Positions 7,472-15,491 of a DNA stretch of 35,198 bases are shown in pieces. The number at the start of each line of letters is the position of its first letter. The stretch's first letter is position 1. Source of the stretch: Hyphomicrobiaceae bacterium (lineage in GTDB: Bacteria; Pseudomonadota; Alphaproteobacteria; Rhizobiales; Xanthobacteraceae); assembly GCA_947472885.1 (NCBI GenBank), contig CANJBX010000037.1:1-35198 (forward strand), written 5' to 3'. The translations under genes were made by a program, and so were the position numbers. A model generated the notes under the pieces. That model was not told where the DNA came from. It was given only the letters and a program-made list of their open reading frames with translations, and made no database searches.

Positions 7472-8680
7472 TCAGCCGGCAGCAGCAAGCGCGCCGGTGG
7501 CTTCACGGTTTGGCGCGACGTCACGTTCCTCCATCGCACGCTCGACCCGGTTGCGGCCGAGATTCTTCGCGCGATAGAGCGCCTGATCGGCTTGCGACAG
7601 CAGCGTTGTGACGTCGAACTTGTGCCCGGCGCACAGCGCCACGCCAATACTGACCGTGGCCTTGATGCGCCGGCCGTCGGATACGATGACAAGCTGCTCG
7701 AACGCTGCGCGAATGCGCTCGGCAACTGCCGTTGCGCGGTCGCCGCCGACATTCACCAGCACCATGGAAAACTCCTCGCCGCCAAGCCGGCCAAACAGAT
7801 CGGTCGGGCGCACGGTCGCGTTGACCGATTGCGCTAATTTCTGCAACACCAGATCACCGGCGGCGTGGCCATAGGTGTCGTTGACCGATTTGAACTTGTC
7901 GAGGTCCATCAGCAGCACGGCAGACGGCTGCGTATTCAGTATGCGGCTGTTGCACAGGCGTTCGCATTCCGACAGGAAACCGCGCCGGTTCGAGACGCCG
8001 GTAAGCTGGTCGATCACCGCATCGGTCTTGTGGCGCTGCTCGGCGCGTTCCTTCGCCATCGCCAGCAGCATGAACGCAATCGAGATCGTGAACAGCAGCG
8101 CTTCTGACGAGATAACGATCAGCCAAATGCTGTTGGTAATCTGATTGGCCGGCGACCACGGCAGCAGTGTCGCAAGCGGCGTACGCAGCAGAAACAGCGC
8201 GCCATGCGCGAACAGCATGAAGATCGCCGGCCAGCGCGAGACCAGCGCATCATGCCGCGCACGCCAGAACTCCCACGCGGTCATCCAGGTGTAGCCTGCG
8301 ATAATGCCAGCGCTAATCAGCGCTCGCAGATCAGGCCAGTGCGCCACGCTCGCGATATGGTCGAGGCACAACCATACAAAGGCGCCATACAACAAATAAA
8401 ACGGGAGTACCGGCCGGTTATCAAATACCCGCGCGCCGATCCACGTCACCGCGAATGACGTCAGCAGCATCGCATTGGCGAGGTCAATGGTCACGAAGTC
8501 TGGCAGCGCACCAAACATGCCGAAAAGCGAGATCGATGCCGCACGCAGGAGGTGCGCGCATCCCCACCACGCGACGGCAGTGATGGACGAGTTTTGAACC
8601 CAGATAAACAGCAGCAGCAGGCCGAGGATGGCTTCGACGTAGATCGTCACCAGAAACAGCGTGCTGACGTCAATGACCAT
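7472..8680 (-). CDS. Membrane-anchored diguanylate cyclase (GGDEF domain)
   Basis: A 402-residue protein predicted to make the second messenger cyclic di-GMP from two GTP. About residues 1-210 form several transmembrane helices, a membrane sensor of no recognised type (hydrophobic runs near 8-28, 65-85, 92-105, 120-135, 152-170 and 185-208). A GGDEF domain follows: start of the domain DQLTGVSNRRGF, metal-binding region LMDLDKFKSVND (257-268), active-site GGEEF at 300-304, and Arg291-x-x-Asp294 exactly five residues before it, the layout of the allosteric inhibitory site. A catalytically competent, product-inhibited cyclase is expected. No EAL domain is present. It is divergent from the photolyase operon. 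AGGA lies about nine bases before the ATG. Confidence 0.92.
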   Translation of the reverse strand: MVIDVSTLFLVTIYVEAILGLLLLFIWVQNSSITAVAWWGCAHLLRAASISLFGMFGALPDFVTIDLANAMLLTSFAVTWIGARVFDNRPVLPFYLLYGAFVWLCLDHIASVAHWPDLRALISAGIIAGYTWMTAWEFWRARHDALVSRWPAIFMLFAHGALFLLRTPLATLLPWSPANQITNSIWLIVISSEALLFTISIAFMLLAMAKERAEQRHKTDAVIDQLTGVSNRRGFLSECERLCNSRILNTQPSAVLLMDLDKFKSVNDTYGHAAGDLVLQKLAQSVNATVRPTDLFGRLGGEEFSMVLVNVGGDRATAVAERIRAAFEQLVIVSDGRRIKATVSIGVALCAGHKFDVTTLLSQADQALYRAKNLGRNRVERAMEERDVAPNREATGALAAAG

Positions 8681-8746
8681 CCAAATTGTCCTATGCCTGC
8701 CTCACGACAGCGCGAAACATCAGATCAAATATTGGCTCCATGATAG

Positions 8747-8773
8747 TGATGTGGGGCGACAACAATGGGTAAA
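8747..8773 (+). promoter_or_regulatory. Weak candidate ECF-sigma promoter upstream of the photolyase operon
   Basis: TGATGT (8747-8752), 17 bases, then TAAAT from 8770 partly match the TGATCC - 17/18 - TAAG promoters used by RpoE in the singlet-oxygen response of Rhodobacter (consensus from memory). The match fails at the two final -35 bases and at the last -10 base. It lies about 195 bases before the photolyase start. No rpoE/chrR pair is in the window. Confidence 0.2.
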
Positions 8774-8781
8774 TACTCCTG

Positions 8782-8823
8782 TAGACGGCGGTCTAAACTG
8801 GCGGCAATGGTTGAACGGCCGTT
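8782..8823. promoter_or_regulatory. Two short palindromes upstream of the photolyase operon
   Basis: TAGAC-GGCG-GTCTA (8782-8795) is a perfect inverted repeat and AACGGCCGTT (8814-8823) is a ten-base palindrome. Both lie in the 287-base region between the divergent diguanylate cyclase and photolyase genes. They could be operators for a regulator of either gene, but no regulator gene is nearby and such palindromes can arise by chance in GC-rich DNA. Nothing else recognisable is present in 8681-8967. Confidence 0.28.
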
Positions 8824-8967
8824 ACCGGAAACGGGGCGAATTGATGAAACTGAAAGCGATCTGCCCCGACTTATTCACAATCTGATTGACGCCTGCATTG
8901 CAGACAGCTTGAGTTCGCATGGCGTTGGACTAGCGTGGTGTTTTCCCAGAACGGGATTTTCGACGAC

Positions 8968-10476
8968 ATGGCTACCCCGGCAGCTTCAGTGCCGCCTACC
9001 GCACCCCAGATTGCGGCGCCTGTCATTGTCTGGTTCCGCGACGACCTTCGCATTTCCGATAACCCGGCACTGAACGAGGCTGTCGAAACCGGCCGTCCGG
9101 TGATCTGTGTCTATATCCGCGACGAGCATAGCCCCGATCTGCGTGCGCCTGGCGCAGCTACGCGGTGGTGGCTGGCGGGTTCGCTGCGGGCCTTGTCCAG
9201 GACACTCACGGAGCGCGGCAACACACTCATCCTTCGCACCGGCAAAGGCTCGGAGATCGTCCCCGGACTGGCACGGCTGGTCGGCGCCGCGGCCGTGCAC
9301 TGGAACCGCCGCTACGATGCCGGCGGCCTGGCAGTAGACGATACGGTTGCGAAGGCGCTTGCCGCCCGCAACATTCCGGTACGGACATTTCAGGCCTCGC
9401 TGCTGTACGAACCGCGCAGCGTCCGGACCATGGCGGGCCGTCCCTACACCGTGTTCACGCCGTTCTGGAGGCAGGTCCGCTCGCTCGATATGCCGCGCGC
9501 ACCGTTGCCCGCCCCGGCCCGTATCACCTCCTCGCCCCAGACCAACGGACTTGTCACCGACCGGATCGAAGATTGGCATCTCGAACCGACCAGGCCCGAC
9601 TGGGCCGGCGGACTGCGCAAGGCGTGGACACCCGGCGAAGCCGGCGCGCGAGCACGCACCGAGCAGTTCCTGACCCATGGATTGCCGGGCTATGCCAAGC
9701 TGCGCGACCGGCCGGACCTGAGGCATACGTCCCGGCTATCACCACATCTGAAGTTTGGTGAGATCAGTCCATTCCAGCTTTGGCACGCCGCGCGGCTGGC
9801 CATCACGTCGTCCCGCGGCGGCACGCGGCCGGATGCTGCCGACCTCGAGAAATTCCTGACCGAGCTCGGCTGGCGGGAGTTCTCGTACCACCTCCTGCAT
9901 CACCATCCGAAGCTGCACAGCGACAACTACCAGCGCCAGTTCGACCGCTTCCCGTGGAAGGATGACAGCGCCGCGCTGACTGCCTGGCAAACCGGATCGA
10001 CCGGCTATCCGATTGTCGATGCCGGCATGCGCGAACTCTGGACCACCGGCTGGATGCACAATCGCGTGCGTATGCTGGTCGCATCGTTCCTGGTGAAACA
10101 TCTGCTGGTCGACTGGCGGATCGGCGAAGCCTGGTTCTGGGACACGCTGGTCGATGCAGACATCGCCAACAATCCGTCCGGCTGGCAGTGGGTCGCTGGC
10201 TCAGGCGCCGACGCCGCCCCCTATTTCCGCATCTTCAACCCGGTGCTGCAGGGTGAGGCCTTCGATCCGGAGGGCGATTATGTGCGGGCCTGGGTGCCGG
10301 AGCTTGCGCAGATGCCACGGGAGTTTGTCCATGAGCCTTGGCGGGCGCCCGCCATGACGCTCCGGACGGCCGGAATTACCATCGGCAAGACCTATCCCGA
10401 ACCGGCGGTCGATCACCGCGCCGCCCGCGACTGGGCGCTGGCCGCATTCGCTGCTTTGAAACCCGCCGTCGCGTGA
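8968..10476 (+). CDS. phrB: Class I deoxyribodipyrimidine photolyase
   Basis: A 502-residue flavoprotein that repairs UV-induced cyclobutane pyrimidine dimers using blue light. The N-terminal photolyase domain begins IVWFRDDLRISDNPAL, the signature of the antenna-binding domain. The C-terminal FAD-binding domain has LTELGWREFSYHLLHH, TGYPIVDAGMREL and TGWMHNRVRM (from about residue 342), DWRIGEAWFWDTL, and NNPSGWQWVAGSG - PYFRIFNP, which hold the FAD and the electron-transfer tryptophans. I chose ATG 8968; an in-frame GTG at 8935 would add eleven residues with no better ribosome binding site. It is the first gene of a four-gene operon (gaps of 42, 3 and -52 bases), an arrangement seen in other Proteobacteria in photo-oxidative stress regulons. 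Confidence 0.95.
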   Translation: MATPAASVPPTAPQIAAPVIVWFRDDLRISDNPALNEAVETGRPVICVYIRDEHSPDLRAPGAATRWWLAGSLRALSRTLTERGNTLILRTGKGSEIVPGLARLVGAAAVHWNRRYDAGGLAVDDTVAKALAARNIPVRTFQASLLYEPRSVRTMAGRPYTVFTPFWRQVRSLDMPRAPLPAPARITSSPQTNGLVTDRIEDWHLEPTRPDWAGGLRKAWTPGEAGARARTEQFLTHGLPGYAKLRDRPDLRHTSRLSPHLKFGEISPFQLWHAARLAITSSRGGTRPDAADLEKFLTELGWREFSYHLLHHHPKLHSDNYQRQFDRFPWKDDSAALTAWQTGSTGYPIVDAGMRELWTTGWMHNRVRMLVASFLVKHLLVDWRIGEAWFWDTLVDADIANNPSGWQWVAGSGADAAPYFRIFNPVLQGEAFDPEGDYVRAWVPELAQMPREFVHEPWRAPAMTLRTAGITIGKTYPEPAVDHRAARDWALAAFAALKPAVA

Positions 10477-10518
10477 CACGTATCTGGAGGACAAAGAGAT
10501 TTTCCACCGGGGAGAGTT

Positions 10519-11826
10519 ATGCAAATTGCGGTGATTGGAAGCGGCATTGCGGGAAGTTCAGCCGCTTGGGCCCTGTCGGAACAGCATCAGGTCACCGTTT
10601 ACGAGCGTGAAAGCCGCCTCGGCGGTCACACCCATACCGTCGATATCGACTACGGCGGACAGCCGGTTTCGGTCGATACCGGCTTCATCGTCTACAACGA
10701 GCACAACTACCCCGAACTTACCGCGCTGTTTGCCCATCACGGGGTCGAGACGCTGGAAAGCGACATGAGCTTTTCGGTGTCTGCCGGCGGCGGTAAGTTC
10801 GAGTGGTCGGGCCGCGGCCGTACGCTCCTCGAAACCCTCGACGGCGTGTTTGCCCAGCGCCGCAACCTGATGCGCCCGTCCCACTTCTGGATGCTGCGCG
10901 AGATGAGCCGCTTCAACCGCGAGAGCGTCATCGACCTCAAAAGCGGGATGCTCGCCGGCCAATCGCTCGGCCAGTATCTCTCCCACCGCCGTTATTCACA
11001 CCGCCTCGTCCACGATTACCTCGTGCCGATGGCTGCGGCGATCTGGTCCACGCCGGTTGATCGCATGCTGGATTTCCCGGCCGAGAACTTCGTCGCATTC
11101 TTCGATAACCACCGCCTGCTCCACGTCGAGCGTCCAGTCTGGCGCACGGTGCGTGGCGGCAGCCGCAACTATGTCGAAAAACTCGCGCAACACTTCCGCG
11201 CCCGCCTGCGGCTCAGCACCGGCGTTGCAAGCATCACCCGCACCCGCAATGGCGTCACCGTGGTGGACGACAAGGGCCACACCGACAGCTTCGATCAGGT
11301 CGTGATCGCCGCGCATTCCGATCAGGCGCTGGCGATGCTCTCCGATGCCAACGACAGCGAGCGCGCGATCCTTGGTGCAGTGCGATATCTGCCGAACGCG
11401 GTTTACCTGCACCGCGATCCGCGGCTGATGCCCAAGCGCAAGCGCGCATGGTCGTCATGGAACTTTCTGCGTGGCGAAGGCCGCGGTGAAGCCGGCGACG
11501 ATGTTGCCGTCACCTACTGGATGAATGCGCTCCAGCACATCGATCCGAAAAAACCGCTGTTTGTCAGCCTCAATCCGCCGTTCGAACCGGCGCCTGAAAT
11601 GACCTTCGCGCGCTTCACCTGCCATCATCCGCAGTTCGACGCCGGCGCGTTCGCGGCGCAGGCCAGGCTCGACAGCATTCAGGGCGTTCGCCGCACCTGG
11701 TTCTGCGGCGCATGGACCGGCTACGGCTTCCATGAGGACGGACTGCGTTCCGGTCTCGACGTGGCGCAATCCCTCGGCGCAACAATCCCGTGGCGCGGCA
11801 CGCCGCTGGCGCAGGCGGCGGAATAG
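10519..11826 (+). CDS. FAD-dependent oxidoreductase, COG2907 type (amine-oxidase-like fold)
   Basis: A 435-residue flavoprotein. The start MQIAVIGSGIAGSSAAW is a dinucleotide-binding fold with Gly-x-Gly-x-x-Gly, followed by a second ADP-contact motif (ERESRLGGHTHT). The C-terminal WFCGAWTGYGFHEDGLRSGLD closes the FAD site. This family is almost always found with DUF1365 proteins and cyclopropane-synthase-like methyltransferases and is annotated as a predicted NAD/FAD-binding or lipid-modification protein. Work on Rhodobacter has tied members of the same regulon to furan fatty-acid formation (from memory). A role in oxidising or desaturating a membrane acyl chain is therefore a reasonable inference. 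GGGGAG precedes the ATG. Confidence 0.88.
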   Translation: MQIAVIGSGIAGSSAAWALSEQHQVTVYERESRLGGHTHTVDIDYGGQPVSVDTGFIVYNEHNYPELTALFAHHGVETLESDMSFSVSAGGGKFEWSGRGRTLLETLDGVFAQRRNLMRPSHFWMLREMSRFNRESVIDLKSGMLAGQSLGQYLSHRRYSHRLVHDYLVPMAAAIWSTPVDRMLDFPAENFVAFFDNHRLLHVERPVWRTVRGGSRNYVEKLAQHFRARLRLSTGVASITRTRNGVTVVDDKGHTDSFDQVVIAAHSDQALAMLSDANDSERAILGAVRYLPNAVYLHRDPRLMPKRKRAWSSWNFLRGEGRGEAGDDVAVTYWMNALQHIDPKKPLFVSLNPPFEPAPEMTFARFTCHHPQFDAGAFAAQARLDSIQGVRRTWFCGAWTGYGFHEDGLRSGLDVAQSLGATIPWRGTPLAQAAE

Positions 11827-11829
11827 TCC

Positions 11830-12609
11830 ATGCAGACCGCGCAGCAAACCGTATTCCCCGCCGCCGCGCTTTATATCGGCGACGTGATGCATGCGCGGCT
11901 CAAGCCGGTCGGCCACCGTTTCCGCTATCGCGTCATGAGCATGGTCATTGACCTCGACCGGCTGCAGGAGGCGAGCACGATTTCGCCCCTGTTCCGGGTC
12001 AACCGGCGCGGCTTCTACAGTTTCCACGAAAGCGACCACGGGCCCCGCGACGGCGCCCCGATCAGGCCCTACCTCGACGCGGTCCTGGCCCGGAACGGGG
12101 TCAACATGACCGGCGGGCAGGTGTTGCTGTTATGTTACCCCCGCCTGTTCGGTTACGTCTTCAACCCGCTGTCGATCTACTATTGCTATGACCGGATGGG
12201 GGCGTTGGCGGCGCTGGTCTATGAGGTCCGCAACACCTTCGGAGAACTCCACAGCTACGTCCGGCCGGTCACACCGGGCGAGGTGTCGGACGCCGGGATC
12301 CGGCAGGAGGAAGACAAGGCGTTCTACGTCTCCCCCTTCATCGCCATGGCGATGCGCTACCATTTCCGGTTGACCGAACCCGGCGACCACGTAAAAATCC
12401 GTATCCTCGAAACTGATGCCGATGGGCCGCTGCTTGCGGCGGCGTTTTCGGGCAGACGACGGGCGCTCACCACCAGCAACCTGTTCTGGATGCTGGTTCG
12501 GTTGCCGTTCATGACGGCGAAGGTGATTGGGGGCATTCACTGGGAGGCGATGCGACTGTGGCTCAAGGGGCTGCCGATCCAACCGCGCGTCCGGCAAGCG
12601 CAGGGTTAG
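11830..12609 (+). CDS. DUF1365 domain-containing protein
   Basis: A 259-residue protein of the DUF1365 family. Marks are the opening ALYIGDVMHARLKPVGHRF, the central RLFGYVFNPLSIYYCYDRMG and the later KAFYVSPFIAM. The biochemical function is not established. The family is strongly linked in genomes to COG2907 flavoproteins and cyclopropane-synthase-like enzymes, so a part in acyl-lipid modification is inferred from context. It starts three bases after the previous stop and overlaps the next gene by 52 bases, pointing to translational coupling. There is no signal peptide; the segment FWMLVRLPFMTAKVIGGI near the C-terminus is amphipathic or weakly hydrophobic and could touch the membrane. Confidence 0.88.
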   Translation: MQTAQQTVFPAAALYIGDVMHARLKPVGHRFRYRVMSMVIDLDRLQEASTISPLFRVNRRGFYSFHESDHGPRDGAPIRPYLDAVLARNGVNMTGGQVLLLCYPRLFGYVFNPLSIYYCYDRMGALAALVYEVRNTFGELHSYVRPVTPGEVSDAGIRQEEDKAFYVSPFIAMAMRYHFRLTEPGDHVKIRILETDADGPLLAAAFSGRRRALTTSNLFWMLVRLPFMTAKVIGGIHWEAMRLWLKGLPIQPRVRQAQG

Positions 12610-13841
12610 CCATCAACGAACCGATACGGGTCATCCCGCAGACGGCCAAGGAAACCTTGGTCAACCTGCCGGTCACCGCACGGATGGCGTTTACATTCGC
12701 GGCCCGGCTACGGCGCGGCACGCTCGACGTGCTGCTGCCCGACGGACGCAAGTTCCAGTTCGGCGGCATGGAGCCTGGCCCATCCGCCGCGATGGTTATT
12801 CACAACATGACGTTCGCCCGGCGCTTTCTCGCCGGCGGCGATCTCGGCATCGCCGAAGCCTACCTGCGCGGCGAATGGGAAACCCCGGACCTCACGCAGT
12901 TCCTTTACATCTTCTGCGTCAATCACGACCTTGCCGGTTCGCTGATCGAGAACAACCCGGTCGGCCGGGTCATGCAGCTGTTCCGCCACTGGCTGAACCG
13001 CAACACCAAGCGGCAGGCCAGAAAGAACATCCACGCGCATTACGATCTTGGTAATTCGTTCTATTCAGCCTGGCTCGACGAGACGATGACCTATTCGTCG
13101 GCAATCTATGAACGCGGCGAGGAAAATCTCGCCGCCGCGCAGCTGCGCAAATACCAAAGCCTTGCGGAGCAAATCCGCGTTGCGCCGGGACAAACCCTGC
13201 TGGAGATCGGCTGCGGCTGGGGCGGCTTTGCCGAATACGTCGCCAAGAACCACGACATACGCATGGTCGGCCTGACCATCAGCAAGGAACAACACGACTA
13301 CGCACGCGAGCGCATGTTCAAGGCGGGCCTCGCCGACCGCGTTGAAATCCGCATGCAGGATTATCGCGATGAGCGCGGCACCTATGATCGCGTCGCTTCC
13401 ATCGAAATGATCGAGGCGGTCGGCGAACAGTTCTGGCACAAATACTTTACGCAGTTGCGCGACCGCCTCAAGAGCGGCGGTTTCGCCGGCATTCAGGCCA
13501 TCACCATTCAGGACAAGATCTATCCATCCTACCGCCGCGAAGTGGATTTTATCCGCCGCTATGTGTTTCCCGGCGGCATGCTCCCGGCGCCGATGATCCT
13601 CAAATCACTCGGCAGCAAGATCGGTCTACCGTTCGTCGGCGAAAGAATTTTCGGCGAGGACTATGCACGCACGCTATCGGAATGGCGCGGGCGTTTCCGC
13701 ACGGCTTGGCCGACACTGATGCCGCTCGGCTTCGACGAACGCTTCCGCCGCCTGTGGGAATATTACCTGGCCTACTGCGAGGCCGGCTTCCTCTCCCACA
13801 ACATCGACGTTCGCCAGATGGTGTTCGCGCGGGCGGACTAA
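12558..13841 (+). CDS. Cyclopropane-fatty-acyl-phospholipid synthase-like SAM methyltransferase
   Basis: A 427-residue S-adenosylmethionine-dependent enzyme of the CFA synthase family, which adds a methylene or methyl group to double bonds of phospholipid acyl chains at the membrane. Motifs seen are HYDLGNSFYSAWLDETMTYSS (substrate-side loop), the SAM-binding EIGCGWGGFAEY (about 216-227), VGLTISKEQ, and SIEMIEAVGEQFW, followed by the IQDKIYPSYRREVDFI stretch typical of the family. The GTG start at 12558 is supported by GGGAGG ten bases upstream but overlaps the DUF1365 gene by 52 bases; ATG 12684 is the next choice and would trim 42 residues. As the last gene of the photolyase operon it may make a branched or furan-precursor acyl chain instead of a plain cyclopropane. 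Confidence 0.9.
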   Translation: MAQGAADPTARPASAGLAINEPIRVIPQTAKETLVNLPVTARMAFTFAARLRRGTLDVLLPDGRKFQFGGMEPGPSAAMVIHNMTFARRFLAGGDLGIAEAYLRGEWETPDLTQFLYIFCVNHDLAGSLIENNPVGRVMQLFRHWLNRNTKRQARKNIHAHYDLGNSFYSAWLDETMTYSSAIYERGEENLAAAQLRKYQSLAEQIRVAPGQTLLEIGCGWGGFAEYVAKNHDIRMVGLTISKEQHDYARERMFKAGLADRVEIRMQDYRDERGTYDRVASIEMIEAVGEQFWHKYFTQLRDRLKSGGFAGIQAITIQDKIYPSYRREVDFIRRYVFPGGMLPAPMILKSLGSKIGLPFVGERIFGEDYARTLSEWRGRFRTAWPTLMPLGFDERFRRLWEYYLAYCEAGFLSHNIDVRQMVFARAD

Positions 13842-13919
13842 GCGGAGTTTGCGGGCAGTCAGGTCGCCGGTAAGCTGAACCTCGCCGTCCGTTAGAGATG
13901 GGCTGGGGAGACACGTCTG

Positions 13920-14174
13920 ATGGACGATGACCGAATAGCAATTATCCAGGAACAGACGGAGATGGGCGCTGGCGGCGCATTCTCTGTTTTCATGCTTTGT
14001 ATCGGGGCGATGGTAATGGCGCTAGAATTGCTCGTGGATACCAGCGCAATACGGCAAGCGGCTATGGGTGCTGTGTGGACGGGGTGGAATGTAATATTTG
14101 GGCTTATAGTCGCGATGAACCGACAGCGGAGCTATGTCGTGAAACGCGTGCGGCCCAAAGAGGTCGAGAATTGA
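13920..14174 (+). CDS. Small hypothetical membrane protein, 84 aa
   Basis: I do not recognise this protein. It starts MDDDRIAIIQEQTEMG and has two hydrophobic segments, about residues 18-39 (AFSVFMLCIGAMVMALELLV) and 48-67 (AMGAVWTGWNVIFGLIVAMN), joined by a short polar turn, with a basic C-terminal tail. A good ribosome binding site, GGGGAG (13905-13910), lies nine bases before the ATG, which supports a real gene. Its base composition is less GC-rich than its neighbours. It lies between the lipid operon and cysK and could be independent of both. A chance open frame is possible but less likely given the ribosome binding site and clean hydrophobic pattern. Confidence 0.55.
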   Translation: MDDDRIAIIQEQTEMGAGGAFSVFMLCIGAMVMALELLVDTSAIRQAAMGAVWTGWNVIFGLIVAMNRQRSYVVKRVRPKEVEN

Positions 14175-14450
14175 TCGGGGTTCGACAAAAGTCGCGTTAT
14201 CGGGGCCGCAGGCACCACCCGTAACCTTGTTACGCCAGAAAACCTAAATCCACCAAAGACGTTATCTGGAGACCGTTTGTTTTGCAAAAACGGGTTTCTT
14301 GGAACGTCCATTCGCATAGCCCGCCAGCGCCGTTGTGCTTGTCCAAAGCGGAACCGCGCCCTAGGTTCACGCTTCCCACGACCTATATTCAAGAGGTCAG
14401 GTCCATACGGCCATCGTCCACCCGGCCGGCTCACTTCGCTCAGGATTCCC
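14175..14450 (+). other. Leader region of cysK with small hairpins, no gene
   Basis: No coding frame is supported here. The long open frame that runs into cysK from 14277 encodes an Arg/Pro-rich stretch typical of non-coding DNA. Structure seen: GTAAC-CTT-GTTAC (14221-14233), and CCGTTT (14273-14278) paired with AAACGG (14288-14293) around a TTTTGCAAAA palindrome (14280-14289). These could be leader hairpins or an operator for the sulfur operon. No known riboswitch consensus was recognised. Confidence 0.35.
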
Positions 14451-15488
14451 ATGCAATTCTCCGACGGCATCATCCACGCAATCGGCAACACGCCGCTGAT
14501 CAAGCTCAAGCGCGTTTCCGAGGCGACCGGCTGTAACATTCTCGGCAAGGCCGAATTCATGAATCCGGGCCAGTCGGTCAAGGACCGTGCTGCGCTGTTC
14601 ATCATCGAGGACGCCATCGCCAAGGGACAGCTCCGCAAGGGCGGCGTGATCGTTGAAGGCACCGCCGGCAACACCGGCATCGGACTCGCGCTTGTCGGTA
14701 ACGCGCTCGGCTATCGCAGCGTCATCGTGATCCCGGAAACCCAGGCGCAGGAAAAGAAGGACGCCCTGCGGCTGTTCGGCGCTGAATTGCTGGAAGTGCC
14801 GGCCGTGCCCTACGCCAATCCGAACAACTACGTGAAGCTATCGGGACGTCTTGCCGAACAACTCGCCAAGACCGATCCGAACGGCGCGATCTGGGCCAAC
14901 CAGTTCGACAATGTCGCCAACCGCGACGGCCACACCAAAACCACCGGACCGGAAATCTGGAACCAGACCGCCGGCAAGGTTGACGGCTTCATCTGCTCGG
15001 TCGGTTCGGGCGGCACGCTCGTCGGCATCGGTATCGCGCTCAAGGAGCGCAACAAGAACGTCAAGATCGGCATTGCCGATCCGCGCGGCGCTTCGCTCTA
15101 CAATTTCTACAAGAACGGCGTGTTGAAGGCTGAAGGCTCCTCGATCACCGAAGGCATCGGCCAGAGCCGCATCACCAAGAACCTCGAAAACGCGCCAATT
15201 GATTTCGCCTATCAAATTCCTGACGAAGAAGCCGTACCGATCATCTTCGATCTCCTCGAACACGAAGGCCTGTGCCTCGGCGGCTCGTCGGGTATCAATA
15301 TCGCCGGCGCGGTGCGGCTGGCGAAAGAACTTGGCCCGGGCCACACCATCGTGACGGTGCTTTGCGATTACGGCACACGCTACCAGTCCAAATTGTTCGA
15401 TCCGAAATTCCTGCGTTCGAAGGACTTGCCGGTGCCGTCGTGGCTTGAGCGCCGCACCGACATCAAGGTGCCCTACGAGAAAGTCTGA
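14451..15488 (+). CDS. cysK: Cysteine synthase A (O-acetylserine sulfhydrylase)
   Basis: A 345-residue PLP enzyme that makes cysteine from O-acetylserine and sulfide. The PLP lysine is Lys44 in NPGQSVKDRAA, and the phosphate loop is GSGGTLVGIG. The substrate loop reads TAGNTG (71-76), where classical CysK has TSGNTG. This variant and the extended C-terminus (LPVPSWLERRTDIKVPYEKV) mark a distinct proteobacterial clade, slightly longer than the usual 310-320 residues. ATG 14451 fits because AGGA precedes it by five bases and the protein then begins at the conserved IIHAIGNTPLIKLK. It is the first gene of a unit with sseA (three-base gap) and a persulfide dioxygenase. It could also accept other sulfur nucleophiles. 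Confidence 0.93.
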   Translation: MQFSDGIIHAIGNTPLIKLKRVSEATGCNILGKAEFMNPGQSVKDRAALFIIEDAIAKGQLRKGGVIVEGTAGNTGIGLALVGNALGYRSVIVIPETQAQEKKDALRLFGAELLEVPAVPYANPNNYVKLSGRLAEQLAKTDPNGAIWANQFDNVANRDGHTKTTGPEIWNQTAGKVDGFICSVGSGGTLVGIGIALKERNKNVKIGIADPRGASLYNFYKNGVLKAEGSSITEGIGQSRITKNLENAPIDFAYQIPDEEAVPIIFDLLEHEGLCLGGSSGINIAGAVRLAKELGPGHTIVTVLCDYGTRYQSKLFDPKFLRSKDLPVPSWLERRTDIKVPYEKV

Positions 15489-15491
15489 TTC

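Noticed and set aside
8765-9073. 102-codon plus-strand frame before and into the photolyase gene
   Set aside because: It overlaps the photolyase coding start in another frame, has no recognised domain and its second half is a shadow of phrB.
14277-14450. 58-codon upstream extension of cysK
   Set aside because: The extension is Arg/Pro/Cys-rich and unlike any cysteine synthase; ATG 14451 has AGGA upstream and begins at the conserved N-terminus.
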